This document shows positions 24,001 through 31,877 of a DNA stretch of 64,000 bases, piece by piece (within the stretch, counting starts at the first letter, position 1; the number at the start of each line of letters is the position of its first letter). This DNA comes from Lucifuga dentata (Eukaryota > Chordata > Actinopteri > Ophidiiformes > Bythitidae). The notes beneath the pieces are model-generated. The model was not told where the DNA came from, ran no database searches, and was given only the letters and a program-made list of their open reading frames with translations. The DNA is taken from assembly GCA_014773175.1 (NCBI GenBank), contig VXCM01000496.1, forward strand, positions 620,001 through 684,000, in the 5' to 3' direction. The position numbers and the translations under genes were made by a program.

Positions 24001-25551
24001 TCCCATATTGCTGCCATTAGTTGCACCTGTTTGACAAGTAAACTGGCCACATGACAAGGGTTTTGGCAGATAAGATACCTGCACCACCAGCACCACAACC
24101 CATACCATTTCTCTCCTACCCATTCAACCCTAGATAGTAGTCAAGTTAAGTCAACTTTATTTGTATAGCCCAATATCACATATAATGGTTCAAAGGGTTT
24201 TACAGACCCACACAGTAATAGTTCCTGATCCAGCCCAAGCTCTCCATGAAGACGAGGAAAATCTCCCCCCCAAAAAATGTATCATAGATATACTGTATAT
24301 AGTACACATACAGGAACAAACAAGGACAAGAAGAGAATAACTCACAGGGAGGTCAGCGTAGAAGTAGTGTTTCCTGTCAAAAAGTGATTTCCTGTTTATG
24401 GTGCAGTTGAGAACCAGTCCTGTCATTACTGCTGCCTCCACACATCGTCTGTTCAGGACCTGAGGACAAACCGGGACATACATTACATGCTGACTAAACA
24501 TTGGTGTATATATCTCTCCTAGATTTAAACAGGACTTACTGGTAATGTACCAGGTACAGATGCATCAAAGAATGACACCAGGGAGTTTGGAGGTGATGAG
24601 AATCGGACCGGTGAGCCAGAGAAGAGTTTGGTGTTGGAATGAATTTGAGCGTGGATCTCCAAACCCACCACACCAACCAGCTGCTGGGGAGCACTGTGGC
24701 AGAGAGGAGCCGAATATGATCTAGACATATCTTAGCTAAACCAAAGAAACAGCTTTCTTTTATGAAAAAGAACAGAGGAAACCAAAGCAGTTAGAAATGT
24801 AGCTACAACACTGCAGCTAAAGTGATTGTAAATTAACTTTCTGTATATACAATGACACAGAGTTCAACCAAAAGTCAAATAATCACAACCTGAGCAGCAG
24901 AACAATGACAAAGCATAAATTACACCCAGTACAACCGGCACATTGCAGTACAACAAAGAATATCTACACTGTTACTATAAATTCAAAATGTAGTCCCTAC
25001 AATGAAAGGATTAAAAAAAAAATTGTATTATAACCTGGCTTCTATATTGACAAGCTGATATTACTGGCCATTATTTGTGTATCAAAGACATCTTAGTATT
25101 GGTGTGTATGTTAGCAGATACTCAAAAAAAAACAACAAAAAAAAACAAACATTAAATTCAATACATAATTCCTCCACAATTTGCGTGGGAATTCACTGAA
25201 TGAGATGTACATGGGTACATCTCATTCAGAAGCAAGGTAACAATACAAGGTACAAGAAAATACAAGGTAACTGCTTCTGATTTCTCTTGCCTATAATTTT
25301 AGCCAGCAAAAAGTCTTAACAGTACATGTAGTTACACGCAGATACAGCGAAACATGAGAAATTTAAATACAATACTTAGCTCACTTTACTGTCCTCACTA
25401 ACCTTTTCACTTTCAGCTGTGGTTGCCTGTCGCATTGTGAGCCTGATGTGCATATTCGTCTGACTGCACGCGGATTAAACGAAGCCTTTGGATAAATTAC
25501 TAATATATGTTTGTGGATATTAAATAAAAGTGCAGCTGAGGAGGTGGCCAT
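11642..25551 (-). CDS. gatb: GATB (PET112), mitochondrial glutamyl-tRNA(Gln) amidotransferase subunit B, complete, 13 exons
   Basis: Coding exons in transcript order: 25551-25403, 24693-24540, 24459-24346, 18800-18602, 18435-18313, 18209-18096, 17217-17133, 16220-16176, 15766-15574, 15394-15261, 12184-12106, 11984-11850, 11767-11642 (TGA). All introns are GT-AG. The exons sum to 1650 nt, giving 549 aa, close to the human length of about 557. GatB hallmarks: VGLEIHAQI (about residues 59-67), a [11 protein letters not shown] block around 129-139 continuing AGYQITQ across a junction, [31 protein letters not shown], and a C-terminal YqeY-like tRNA-binding region ending in [20 protein letters not shown]. 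Known role: with QRSL1 (GatA) and GATC it converts Glu-tRNA(Gln) to Gln-tRNA(Gln) in the mitochondrial matrix. The largest intron (24345-18801) is 5.5 kb. Confidence 0.95.
12478..12690 (+). repeat. Degenerate dispersed element in gatb intron 10
   Basis: Wording such as TCCATGAAATTTTGTAGATG, GGGTCAAGAAAGAGCTGATT and AGACTTTTGTGGCAGA resembles a widespread animal interspersed repeat recalled from fish genomes. The copy is diverged and its ends are unclear. A possibly related fragment lies at 61985-62470. Confidence 0.45.
12913..12956. repeat. Perfect 19-bp inverted repeat (hairpin) with 6-nt loop
   Basis: Left arm 12913-12931 and right arm 12938-12956 (TATTGCAGACATCATCTTC) are exact reverse complements around CCGCTT. 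It lies in gatb intron 10. There is no bulge and pairing stops sharply at both ends. Confidence 0.95.
14346..14425. repeat. Nested inverted repeats, 18-bp outer arms
   Basis: The outer arms 14346-14363 and 14408-14425 (GTTCAACTCCATATAATG) are perfect complements 44 nt apart. Within the loop 14370-14378 and 14382-14390 form a second 9-bp perfect hairpin made of the same ACTCCAT/ATGGAGT words. Located in gatb intron 10. Confidence 0.95.
15033..15085 (+). repeat. (CACG)n(CA)n compound microsatellite
   Basis: About four CACG units run directly into a long CA array; alternating purine-pyrimidine throughout. In gatb intron 10, about 170 bp from exon 10. Confidence 0.95.
16176..16220 (-). CDS. gatb: gatb exon 8, a 45-nt small exon
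   Basis: It encodes [14 protein letters not shown] with split codons at both ends (Gly before, Arg after). The acceptor is GGTCTAG and the donor TATAG|GTAAGT. Skipping it would keep the frame because 45 is a multiple of three, but would remove the conserved PMRDKEG-DYRF stretch. Confidence 0.9.
   Translation of the reverse strand, partial: RDHSYEGQRGSSGL
17133..17217 (-). CDS. gatb: gatb exon 7 (85 nt)
   Basis: Recovered from frame and homology although short. It encodes [18 protein letters not shown], then [11 protein letters not shown]. The acceptor is TTCAACAG and the donor GG|GTAAGA. One base of its first codon comes from exon 6, and its last two bases pair with one base of exon 8. Confidence 0.92.
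20705..20722 (+). repeat. (GT)n microsatellite
   Basis: About nine GT units in gatb intron 3. Confidence 0.9.
21724..21856 (+). repeat. Two identical 66-bp copies separated by a single N (probable assembly artefact)
   Basis: 21724-21789 and 21791-21856 are identical, both starting CAGGCTTTTAAAGACAATAA, with N at 21790 between them. This is what an unmerged contig overlap looks like. Confidence 0.9.
22693..22732. repeat. Perfect 18-bp inverted repeat with 4-nt loop
   Basis: Arms 22693-22710 (ATTAAAAATACATCATAG) and 22715-22732 are exact reverse complements around CACC. Located in gatb intron 3. Confidence 0.95.
22975..23013 (+). repeat. Poly-A tract interrupted by N
   Basis: Roughly 19 A on each side of N22994. 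The true length is unresolved. Confidence 0.9.
24143..24270 (+). repeat. Teleost dispersed repeat tail (CAACTTTATTTGTATAGCCC type)
   Basis: Begins TCAACTTTATTTGTATAGCC, continues with CCAATATCACATATAATGG and CAAAGGGTTTTACAGA, and ends in a CC-rich/A-rich junction. This wording is common as interspersed repeat ends in fish genomes. A related copy lies at 54385-54545, which supports a repeat family. It sits inside gatb intron 3. Confidence 0.7.
24694..25402 (-). other. gatb: gatb intron 1 with a 15-bp inverted repeat
   Basis: Intron of 709 bp, A-rich in the middle, with a perfect inverted repeat at 25196-25229. Nothing else was recognised. Confidence 0.7.
25196..25229. repeat. Perfect 15-bp inverted repeat with 4-nt loop
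   Basis: Arms 25196-25210 (CTGAATGAGATGTAC) and 25215-25229 are exact reverse complements around ATGG. Located in gatb intron 1. Confidence 0.95.
25403..25551 (-). CDS. gatb: gatb first coding exon, mitochondrial targeting presequence
   Basis: ATG at 25551-25549. The N-terminus ([20 protein letters not shown], then [18 protein letters not shown]) is rich in Ser, Arg, Lys and hydrophobics with no acidic residue in the first 40, as expected of a matrix targeting signal. The exon ends with two spare bases (AG) before GTTAGT and joins a T in the next exon to give Ser50, just before [17 protein letters not shown]. This presequence begins 248 bp from the divergent dctpp1 start. Confidence 0.9.
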
Positions 25552-25799
25552 GTTGTCCTTAAAACTGTAGGGATCATGGGAGATGTAGTTTTTAACGTGA
25601 CATTTATGAACTCACTGTCGTCCGCGTTTTCTGATTAAAACTACAAGTTCCAGCTGTCAGATGACTTCCGCTTCCGTTCTGTTTACGTCATTTCCGTCTT
25701 TGCAACTGGCGGGACTTCACATGTGAGCGGAGTGTGTTGTTTACACGTTTTAATTTGTTTGTTTTTACGCTGCATCTCTGGTAACATTCACAAAGCGGA
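25552..25799. promoter_or_regulatory. Bidirectional gatb/dctpp1 promoter with ZNF143/Staf-, ETS-, CRE- and E2F-like motifs
   Basis: 248 bp separate the two divergent start codons. On the minus strand 25572-25592 reads as ACTACATCTCCCATGATCC, very close to the ZNF143/Staf consensus (ACTACAATTCCCAGMATGC). A second related motif (ACTACAAGTTCCAGC) lies at 25640-25654. ETS/GABP-like ACTTCCG is at 25664-25670, a TACGTCA CRE-like site near 25684-25690, and a CTGGCGGGA E2F-like site near 25706-25714. There is no obvious TATA box in a useful position. Such motif sets are known from divergent housekeeping promoters; binding here is inferred. Confidence 0.7.
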
Positions 25800-26351
25800 A
25801 TGGCCATGAACGGAAAAGAAGCTCATAGACTAAACAGTGACGTGTTATCGGTCTCTTCAAACGGCAGCAATGGAATTTTAACAAACAACGCACACTGCGG
25901 TGAGGTGAACGGAGCAGTACCGAAGCCGCCGTCCTGCTCCAAGATGACAAACGGAGCAGCAGAAAGGCCGGAGAGGTTCACCTTCAGCGCCGAGCCCACC
26001 ATGGAGGATATTCGGCGGATACAGGCGGAGTTCACGGATGAGCGGGACTGGAACCAGTTTCACCAGCCCCGTAACCTGCTGCTGGCTATGGTCGGGGAGG
26101 TGGGCGAGGTGGCGGAGCTGTTCCAGTGGAAAGGGGAGGTGGCCGAGGGTCTCCCGGACTGGAGCGACTCCGAACGGGAGCAGCTTGCCCACGAACTCAG
26201 CGACGTGTTGATCTATCTAGTGGAGCTCGCAGAGAAGTGTCGCGTCGATCTGCCACAAGCGGTGCTCCGAAAAATGGCCTTGAACCGGCTGAAGTACCCT
26301 GCCAGCAAGGTGCACGGGTCCGCCAAAAAGTACACCGAGTATAAGGACTGA
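25800..26351 (+). CDS. dctpp1: DCTPP1, dCTP pyrophosphatase 1 (MazG-like), intronless
   Basis: Single open frame of 183 aa. The first ATG has a good Kozak context (GGA before, G after); a second in-frame ATG is two codons on. Residues 1-59 are a low-complexity Ser/Asn-rich extension, longer than in mammals. The all-alpha NTP pyrophosphatase domain covers about 60-170: RFTFSAEPTMEDIRRIQAEF, ERDWNQFHQPRNLLLAMVGE, then EVAELFQW and HELSDVLIYLVELAEKCRVD. Metal-binding acidic residues fit E100, E103, E132 and D135, with the same spacing as E63/E66/E95/D98 of the human enzyme. Known role: hydrolyses dCTP and modified dCTPs to dCMP plus pyrophosphate, keeping the nucleotide pool clean. No intron interrupts it, unlike human DCTPP1. 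GC content is much higher than in flanking DNA. Confidence 0.93.
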   Translation: MAMNGKEAHRLNSDVLSVSSNGSNGILTNNAHCGEVNGAVPKPPSCSKMTNGAAERPERFTFSAEPTMEDIRRIQAEFTDERDWNQFHQPRNLLLAMVGEVGEVAELFQWKGEVAEGLPDWSDSEREQLAHELSDVLIYLVELAEKCRVDLPQAVLRKMALNRLKYPASKVHGSAKKYTEYKD

Positions 26352-27175
26352 GGGTTTGGCTGGCTACACTTAGGAATCAAACAGGGACGCTGGTGATGAC
26401 ATCCAGAGCTGCTTTACGCTGACAGCATGCTGCAGTTTATTAGAATTTAACGTTGGCCTTTGGTGGGGTTGATTCTTTTATTGTTTTGGTCTGTTGACTG
26501 ACGTGTGTGTTCTGTACTTTCTGTCTTTCTTTAATATGGAATTTTATCCTAGTAGCCTGCATATCCAAAGTCAAAATTCAGTATGTAAGGCGTTTGGGGA
26601 GTCAGTTGGTTTTATTGAGAAATTTTAATTCCTTTTATTCTGAAATACGGTGTCTCCAAGTCAAGTCAGTTTTTTTTTTAACCGAAAATATATGGTACGT
26701 AAGTGCCTGTGTAAAGAAACAACCAGGAGCAAGATGTTTTTCACTTTTAGAGCTTGCTTAGCAGTAAACCTGCTTCATTGGCTTCAGAAATGACAGAGTA
26801 GGTTTTAAGGGTGGTGGATTTGAGGCAGGTGAACATTGTCCTGAACTGTGATTTATTTTATCATTAATTTCTCCATGTTTATCATCGTGCATCTTTTCTC
26901 CTTTGTTCATGTCATTCTTTCTCCTGAAGTAAAAGTGGTTTCTGCACTTTGTATGTTTCACTATTTTTCTGTCTGTCAGCATTAAAAGCTGGTGGAGCAG
27001 TTAGCCCTTTGGCTCACTGCAAAGTCAGCTTTAGAAGATGACCATGTCAGTAAACAAACCAAACATGCTTTCATGTTATGCAGCCACATGTTTACCTGGC
27101 CTCATTTATTCCCCTGGCAAGTTTCATCACTACTATTTGCTCGAAAATGACCAAAGTTACTCTAGGTCCAATAAA
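26352..27175 (+). other. dctpp1: Probable dctpp1 3' UTR
   Basis: AT-rich sequence after the dctpp1 stop. Candidate poly(A) signals are ATTAAA at 26981-26986 and AATAAA at 27170-27175. No genomic poly-A tract follows the reading frame directly, so there is no clear retrocopy tail. Confidence 0.5.
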
Positions 27176-27926
27176 AGTTTAAAGTTTCAAAGTTTTATTT
27201 GAAAATAGCAGAATGTTATTTCACTTTTCATGTAATTTGCAGAGTGGCCATAAAATGATTTGTTTGGAGCTTGAAACCAACCCATTTAAATCAGCAGGAA
27301 TTAATGTTGGAGTTAGTGAGGCAAAGTGAAAATGATGCTATGCTCGCCCAAAATATTACCTCCCGGAGTGGAGCTTTGCTAAATCTCTCAGCTCAGATTT
27401 GAGATACAAGACACTGATAGAACAAGTGTGTTTTATCTTTGTGTGAGTGAGCTGATTTTGTTTCACACAGTGATGAAAATTTCAGGTTTTTAAAGATTTA
27501 AACATCACCCTCAAGCACAGCTGTGGTATTAAGAAGCATGACTCATCAATTTCTGCAAAGGAGCACATCATGCACCACAAAAGTTTTGCAAGGTGCAAAT
27601 AGAGCCTTACTTCAAAGTAAACGAGTCTATAATAATGTATGACATGATAGGAATGAGCAACTATTTAATTTCTTGGTATACAACAACTAGGGTGTGCAAG
27701 AGTCCCTCCTGGCACTGTGACATGTAAATATCGTGTATAAATGTTGAAGTGAGGGGCTATAAATAGATAATTTGAAGAAAAAATAATGACTTGTTTTTCT
27801 TCCATGTTTAAATAAACTATTATGATCATAGTATCTCCCAGCTTTGTTTCATGGCCATAACTAAAGAGTTGTTTGACAAAGTCTACAAAGCTTGCTTTAC
27901 AGTGTAAAGTGAAATCACTTCACTGT
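27176..27926. other. Intergenic, nothing recognised
   Basis: AT-rich single-copy-looking DNA between dctpp1 and the LINE insertion. Only short chance open frames. Confidence 0.6.
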
Positions 27927-28706
27927 TATAATAGAATAGAATAGAATAGCTTTATTGTCATTATACGTAACATATAATGAAATTACAGGTGCTTCTCCCT
28001 TAGTGCATAAGTATAAAGTATAAAAAAGAGTAAAAACAACTTTGTACACATCTATTTAAATTATATTTACACAGCTGAAAAGATAAATATACTTATCAAA
28101 GTGTATATCAAAGTATATCAAAAGTGTATATCAAAGCATATCAAAAAAAGTATCAAGTATATTTATATATATAGATATAGATGTGTGTATTTCGATATTT
28201 ACAACAGTAGCAGGGATGGTAGCAGCAATCAATAAGTATTGCACAGAGTAATAAACACCAGGTAGTTAGCAGCAATCAGAATATTAGTTAGCAGCAATCA
28301 GAATATATTTCACAGTTTACATGGTACCGATTTAAAGTGGTGAACAAGGTGCCATGGGAACAGAATTGCACATGATGGTGACGTTGACAGAGTAATGTCC
28401 AGGTCAGCGGTGATTTAGTGTTCTGATGGCCCAAGGGTAGAAACTGTTCCTTAGTCTGGATGTGCGGGCCTTCATTGACCTGTAGCGCTTGCCAGAAGGC
28501 ATCCGTTCAAACAGGTGATGCGCTGGGTGCGAGGGGTCTTTGAGGATGGCGGTGGACCTTCGCAGGCATCTGGAGCCGGCGATCTCCTCCAGGGAGGGCA
28601 GAGGGCAGCCGACGATTTTCTGGGCCGTGTTTATGACCCTCTGCAGGGCCTTCCTGTCCGCAGCCGAGCTCCCAGCGTACCAGGCAGAGATGCCTGGTAC
28701 GCTGGG
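27927..28706 (-). mobile_element. 5'-truncated non-LTR retrotransposon (L2/CR1-like), 3' end of ORF plus 3' UTR and ATAGA tail
   Basis: Minus-strand element. Its tail is the (ATAGA)n microsatellite at 27927-27949 on the plus strand, instead of poly(A). At 28690-28404 a frame without stops or shifts encodes the C-terminus of a LINE reverse-transcriptase protein: SAWYAGSSAADRKALQRV, then PLPSLEEIAGSRCLRRS, FERMPSGKRYRSMKARTSRL and SFYPWAIRTLNHR, ending in TGA at 28406-28404. The 3' UTR (27950-28403) contains internal repeats of TATATCAAAG and GTTAGCAGCAATCAGAATAT. The element is cut off inside the ORF at about 28690 and followed by a 16-bp inverted copy of its own end (28691-28706). The intact frame suggests a fairly recent insertion. 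The clade call is tentative. Confidence 0.88.
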
Positions 28707-29285
28707 ATCCCAATTATAGATGTTTGTGTAAAATGTTTATGCTTGGTAATACATGTTGCATGGCATTTTAAAGCATCTAAGCTGGAAGGTGATGCTGTTT
28801 AGATTCTATCTCAGTATGTGTAGATTTGTTTCAGCTCGATAGAAAAATGTAATTACAGCTGTCTCTGGGGATAAAAATGTGTTTTTCAGGCTGCATCACT
28901 GTTCTTGCAGATTTCTGTAGAGCTCCTTTTCTGAGAATACACAAACTCTGCCAAAAGTCGTCCTGAAGAGGCTTCACAAGAACCCTGAGAAAGCCTCATG
29001 CAAGTTTTAGACTGAAAAATAATTTGGATGTCACACATTTCCATTTTATGTAGAAGATTAGAATTTATACAGCTATTTTTGAAGCCAGCTCTAACCTGAA
29101 TAAGAAAGCAATTCTACATTACCCATTGCTATTTTTGGATTATTACATAGTCTTTTGGCATACCTCTCTTGACTTGCATGTTATTTACTGTATGTCTTTT
29201 AGGAAAGTCCGTCATTATTGGGGAACATTAGTAAAGCTCTCTTAAAGTGTGTTCTCAGATTGTTGTAGATTGTTATATCACTGTA

Positions 29286-29318
<33 letters not shown>

Positions 29319-30786
29319 CNAAAAAAAAAAAAAACACCTGTGGGAATTTGGGTTCTGTTCATTAACGCAAATATGCAGTTGTTAAAGTTGTCAGTGACCT
29401 CTGATTGTGTCGAGTAACCAGAGGGTTTAGTCTCTGTAAGAGCCATTTGTCCTCATTTGCCCTTTTTTTTAATTGATTCTGACACTAAACCTACAATTTT
29501 TTCAATAAAATCTATAGCAACACAATATAGCACCTGTCTTGTATTGTTAGATTTTACTGTTATATAGCTGCAATATCACTTTTGTTTATTCAGCATATCC
29601 CATTTGAGTTATGAAAATGTTCAATGATATGCTGTCTGTGGCATATGCAGATCCAGAATTGGATAGTGTACAAAAGGTAAAAAAAAAGAAAAAACTGACT
29701 CCATGGAATTTACACATGTTGTGCTGGTTTAATTTTTTATTTTTTTTTAAAGTGAGTGAAAAGAAAGCTTTGTCAGAGTCACTCATGGTGTCTCTCGCTA
29801 TGCTAAATCTTTTTTTTTTTTTTTTTTTTTAAATAATGCATCACTATATGTAAAATCTGACTCTTCCTTGCTGCAGAATGTTCCACTGAGTTTTACTCTT
29901 TGAAAGACTTTCAGTGGACTTGGCCTATTTCACACTAGTTTTTCATTGTTGATAGTTCTAATTCAGTAATGTACATTATAGTTGATGGAAGCCCTAGTCA
30001 GAGTGGGAAAGTGGCTGCACAAACACAAAGTTATCTGAGAACAGAGACAATTTTGCAAATGTCATGGTAAATTTTATGTTTGCAGTCTTTTGTGTACTTG
30101 GATCAACACCCTGACTATACTCCAAACACAATTCCAATTACACCTCCCATAGCTGCACGTGTTAAGGTTCATTTTCTGGTAATATATTCCATTTCCCTTA
30201 AAAAGAGAAAACACAGACCTGAGATGCTGGTTCATATGGCTAAATTTGCTAATACAAGGACTTTGTAGAGCTAAAAGGTTGTCCTGAAGATTTTTAGAAA
30301 GGACTTCAGCTTTAATTTAAAGCTTAAATCTGAGTAAGAGGTGATAGAATTGAAGGTGGCATGATTATTGTGAAAAATTGAGGAATCACAACTTATAAAC
30401 TGGGCCAGCTAGCAATGTGTAGAACTACTGGGTCAATACTGATGATTTTAATGTGTAAAAATACATGAGATACTTAAAGCGTGGCTACGAGTTATTACTG
30501 CAGGAATGATTTAATTATTAACATTATAAACAAAAAACCTACTATTATGGCCTATAAATGTTTGCAATTAATCTGTAATGTCTTTTTCTGAAACACATTA
30601 TTGCTGACTGTGACAAATAAAGTGTAATACTTGCATATGATCGCTTCTAACAGCCTCTAGCTGTTTCAAGGCTGTGACCATGGAGTTCAGAGCAATGCAC
30701 AATCAATTTGAGTGCGGCTAACTATTCTATGGTTGCATCATCTTTAAAATCAAGTCGTTTCCACGCATTCAAACATGTGGCCACAC

Positions 30787-30788
<2 letters not shown>
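28707..30788. other. Intergenic with AT microsatellite and T-rich runs
   Basis: Contains (AT)n at 29288-29317 followed by N29320 and a poly-A run, and a poly-T run at 29809-29832. No gene was recognised; the open frames here are low-complexity. Confidence 0.6.
29288..29334 (+). repeat. (AT)n microsatellite then N and poly-A
   Basis: About 15 AT units to 29317, N at 29320, then 14 A. Confidence 0.9.

Positions 30789-30846
<58 letters not shown>
30789..30846 (+). repeat. (TATC)n tetranucleotide microsatellite
   Basis: About 14 uninterrupted TATC/CTAT units, passing into a short TA-rich tail. Confidence 0.95.
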
Positions 30847-30847
<1 letters not shown>

Positions 30848-30935
30848 ATATATGTATATTGTTTCCATAAATGTCACTGCCGGGCTCCATATATTTGTTC
30901 TGTAGTTTCTCTTCTTACTCTCTCTGGTAATGCAG

Positions 30936-31027
30936 GCTTACCAGCGCTGAAGATGACCGAATGGAATAATACATGGACTTTGGAGTCGTGTGTGGATGAA
31001 ACAGTGTTCAGTTCTCACTGGAGACAG
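30936..31027 (+). other. Orphan exon-like segment with strong splice signals
   Basis: A pyrimidine-rich acceptor (TTCTTACTCTCTCTGGTAATGCAG ending at 30935, quoted in part) and a donor ACAG|GTAGGT at 31028 bracket 92 nt. One frame is open throughout and contains ATG at 30953, reading MTEWNNTWTLESCVDETVFS and then SHWRQ, ending on a codon boundary. I do not recognise the peptide and see no partner exon nearby. It could be a first coding exon of an off-window gene, a lncRNA exon, or chance. Confidence 0.35.
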
Positions 31028-31054
31028 GTAGGTCACTGTATATGAAACACACAA

Positions 31055-31318
31055 GTGAGAAATGACAAATGGACAATGACAAATGAAATCAAGGTGCCTC
31101 AAATAAAAATGGTGAATGCATTCAAACAAAAATGGTTCAAAGGTGCAAAGGTCAAAAACAAAACAAAACAAAGTAAAAGGGTTAAGCCATAAATGGTAAA
31201 AGGATAAATAAGGGTGAAACAGAAGAAGGTGAAACAAGAAAAGGTCTAAAGAAGGTTAAATAAAAAAGATCAAACACAAAGGGTTAAAAAAAAATGGTCA
31301 ATTTTTTTTTTTTTTTTT
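31055..31318 (+). repeat. A-rich degenerate quasi-repeat ending in poly-T
   Basis: The words AAATGGT, AAAGGTCAAA, GGTGAAAC and AGGGTTAA recur with variations for about 240 bp, then a 17-T run. It looks like a decayed minisatellite with a unit near 15 bp. Confidence 0.6.
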
Positions 31319-31811
31319 AATGAAAATAATTATTTCATTGTCATTTTCTACAACTGGAATCAGTTTTTGTAGCACTCCCACACAGGGTGAGTGTGACCTC
31401 AAAAGCCATTCAAAATGTCTGAGTAGCAGAGTAATTAAATCAGCAGTCAAAGTATTATATTATTTCCCACAGTGTTGTTGGTTATTGTGTCCAACCCTGT
31501 AGATATTTCACATTGTAATTTGCAGCAGGTATCAAATTGTCTGAAACCACATGAGGCTGTGAGGAACATTTGACAAATGTTCCTTACAAATGGTTACTAA
31601 CTGAAATAATCAAAGAGTGACAAATATGAAGCTGGAATCTCATTCATGCAACAGCAAGAGGGAAGCCAAGAGCAACAAAGCTAATATGTGACAGTGAGCG
31701 ACAGGAGGATTCTTTGTTGATCGAGCTCTGCAACATTAAGCGCACTCAAATACGAGGAGCTGACAGTTTAAGTATAGAGCAGCTACTGCATTTTTTACAT
31801 GAGGAGAAAAG
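31319..31811. other. Intergenic, nothing recognised
   Basis: About 490 bp of non-repetitive, AT-rich DNA without a gene-like frame. Confidence 0.6.
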
Positions 31812-31834
31812 GACACACACACACACACACACAC

Positions 31835-31875
<41 letters not shown>
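31812..31875 (+). repeat. (AC)n(AG)n compound microsatellite
   Basis: A CA array of about 12 units is followed after AGAA by about 18 AG units. Confidence 0.95.

Positions 31876-31877
<2 letters not shown>

Larger units (their letters stand above)
18801..24345 (-). other. gatb: gatb intron 3 (5.5 kb): hairpin, poly-A gap, duplicated block, dispersed repeat
   Basis: The largest gatb intron. It contains a (GT)n run (20705-20722), a 66-bp exact duplication around N21790, an 18-bp perfect inverted repeat (22693-22732), a poly-A block with N22994, and a teleost dispersed repeat near its 5' end (24143-24270). No coding exon or RNA gene was recognised. Confidence 0.7.

Noticed and set aside
25878..26192. 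Antisense frame overlapping dctpp1
   Set aside because: Mirror of the GC-rich dctpp1 coding sequence; no independent similarity.
28507..28713. 68-codon minus-strand frame as a gene
   Set aside because: Wrong-frame shadow of the LINE reverse-transcriptase end, which reads cleanly in another frame.
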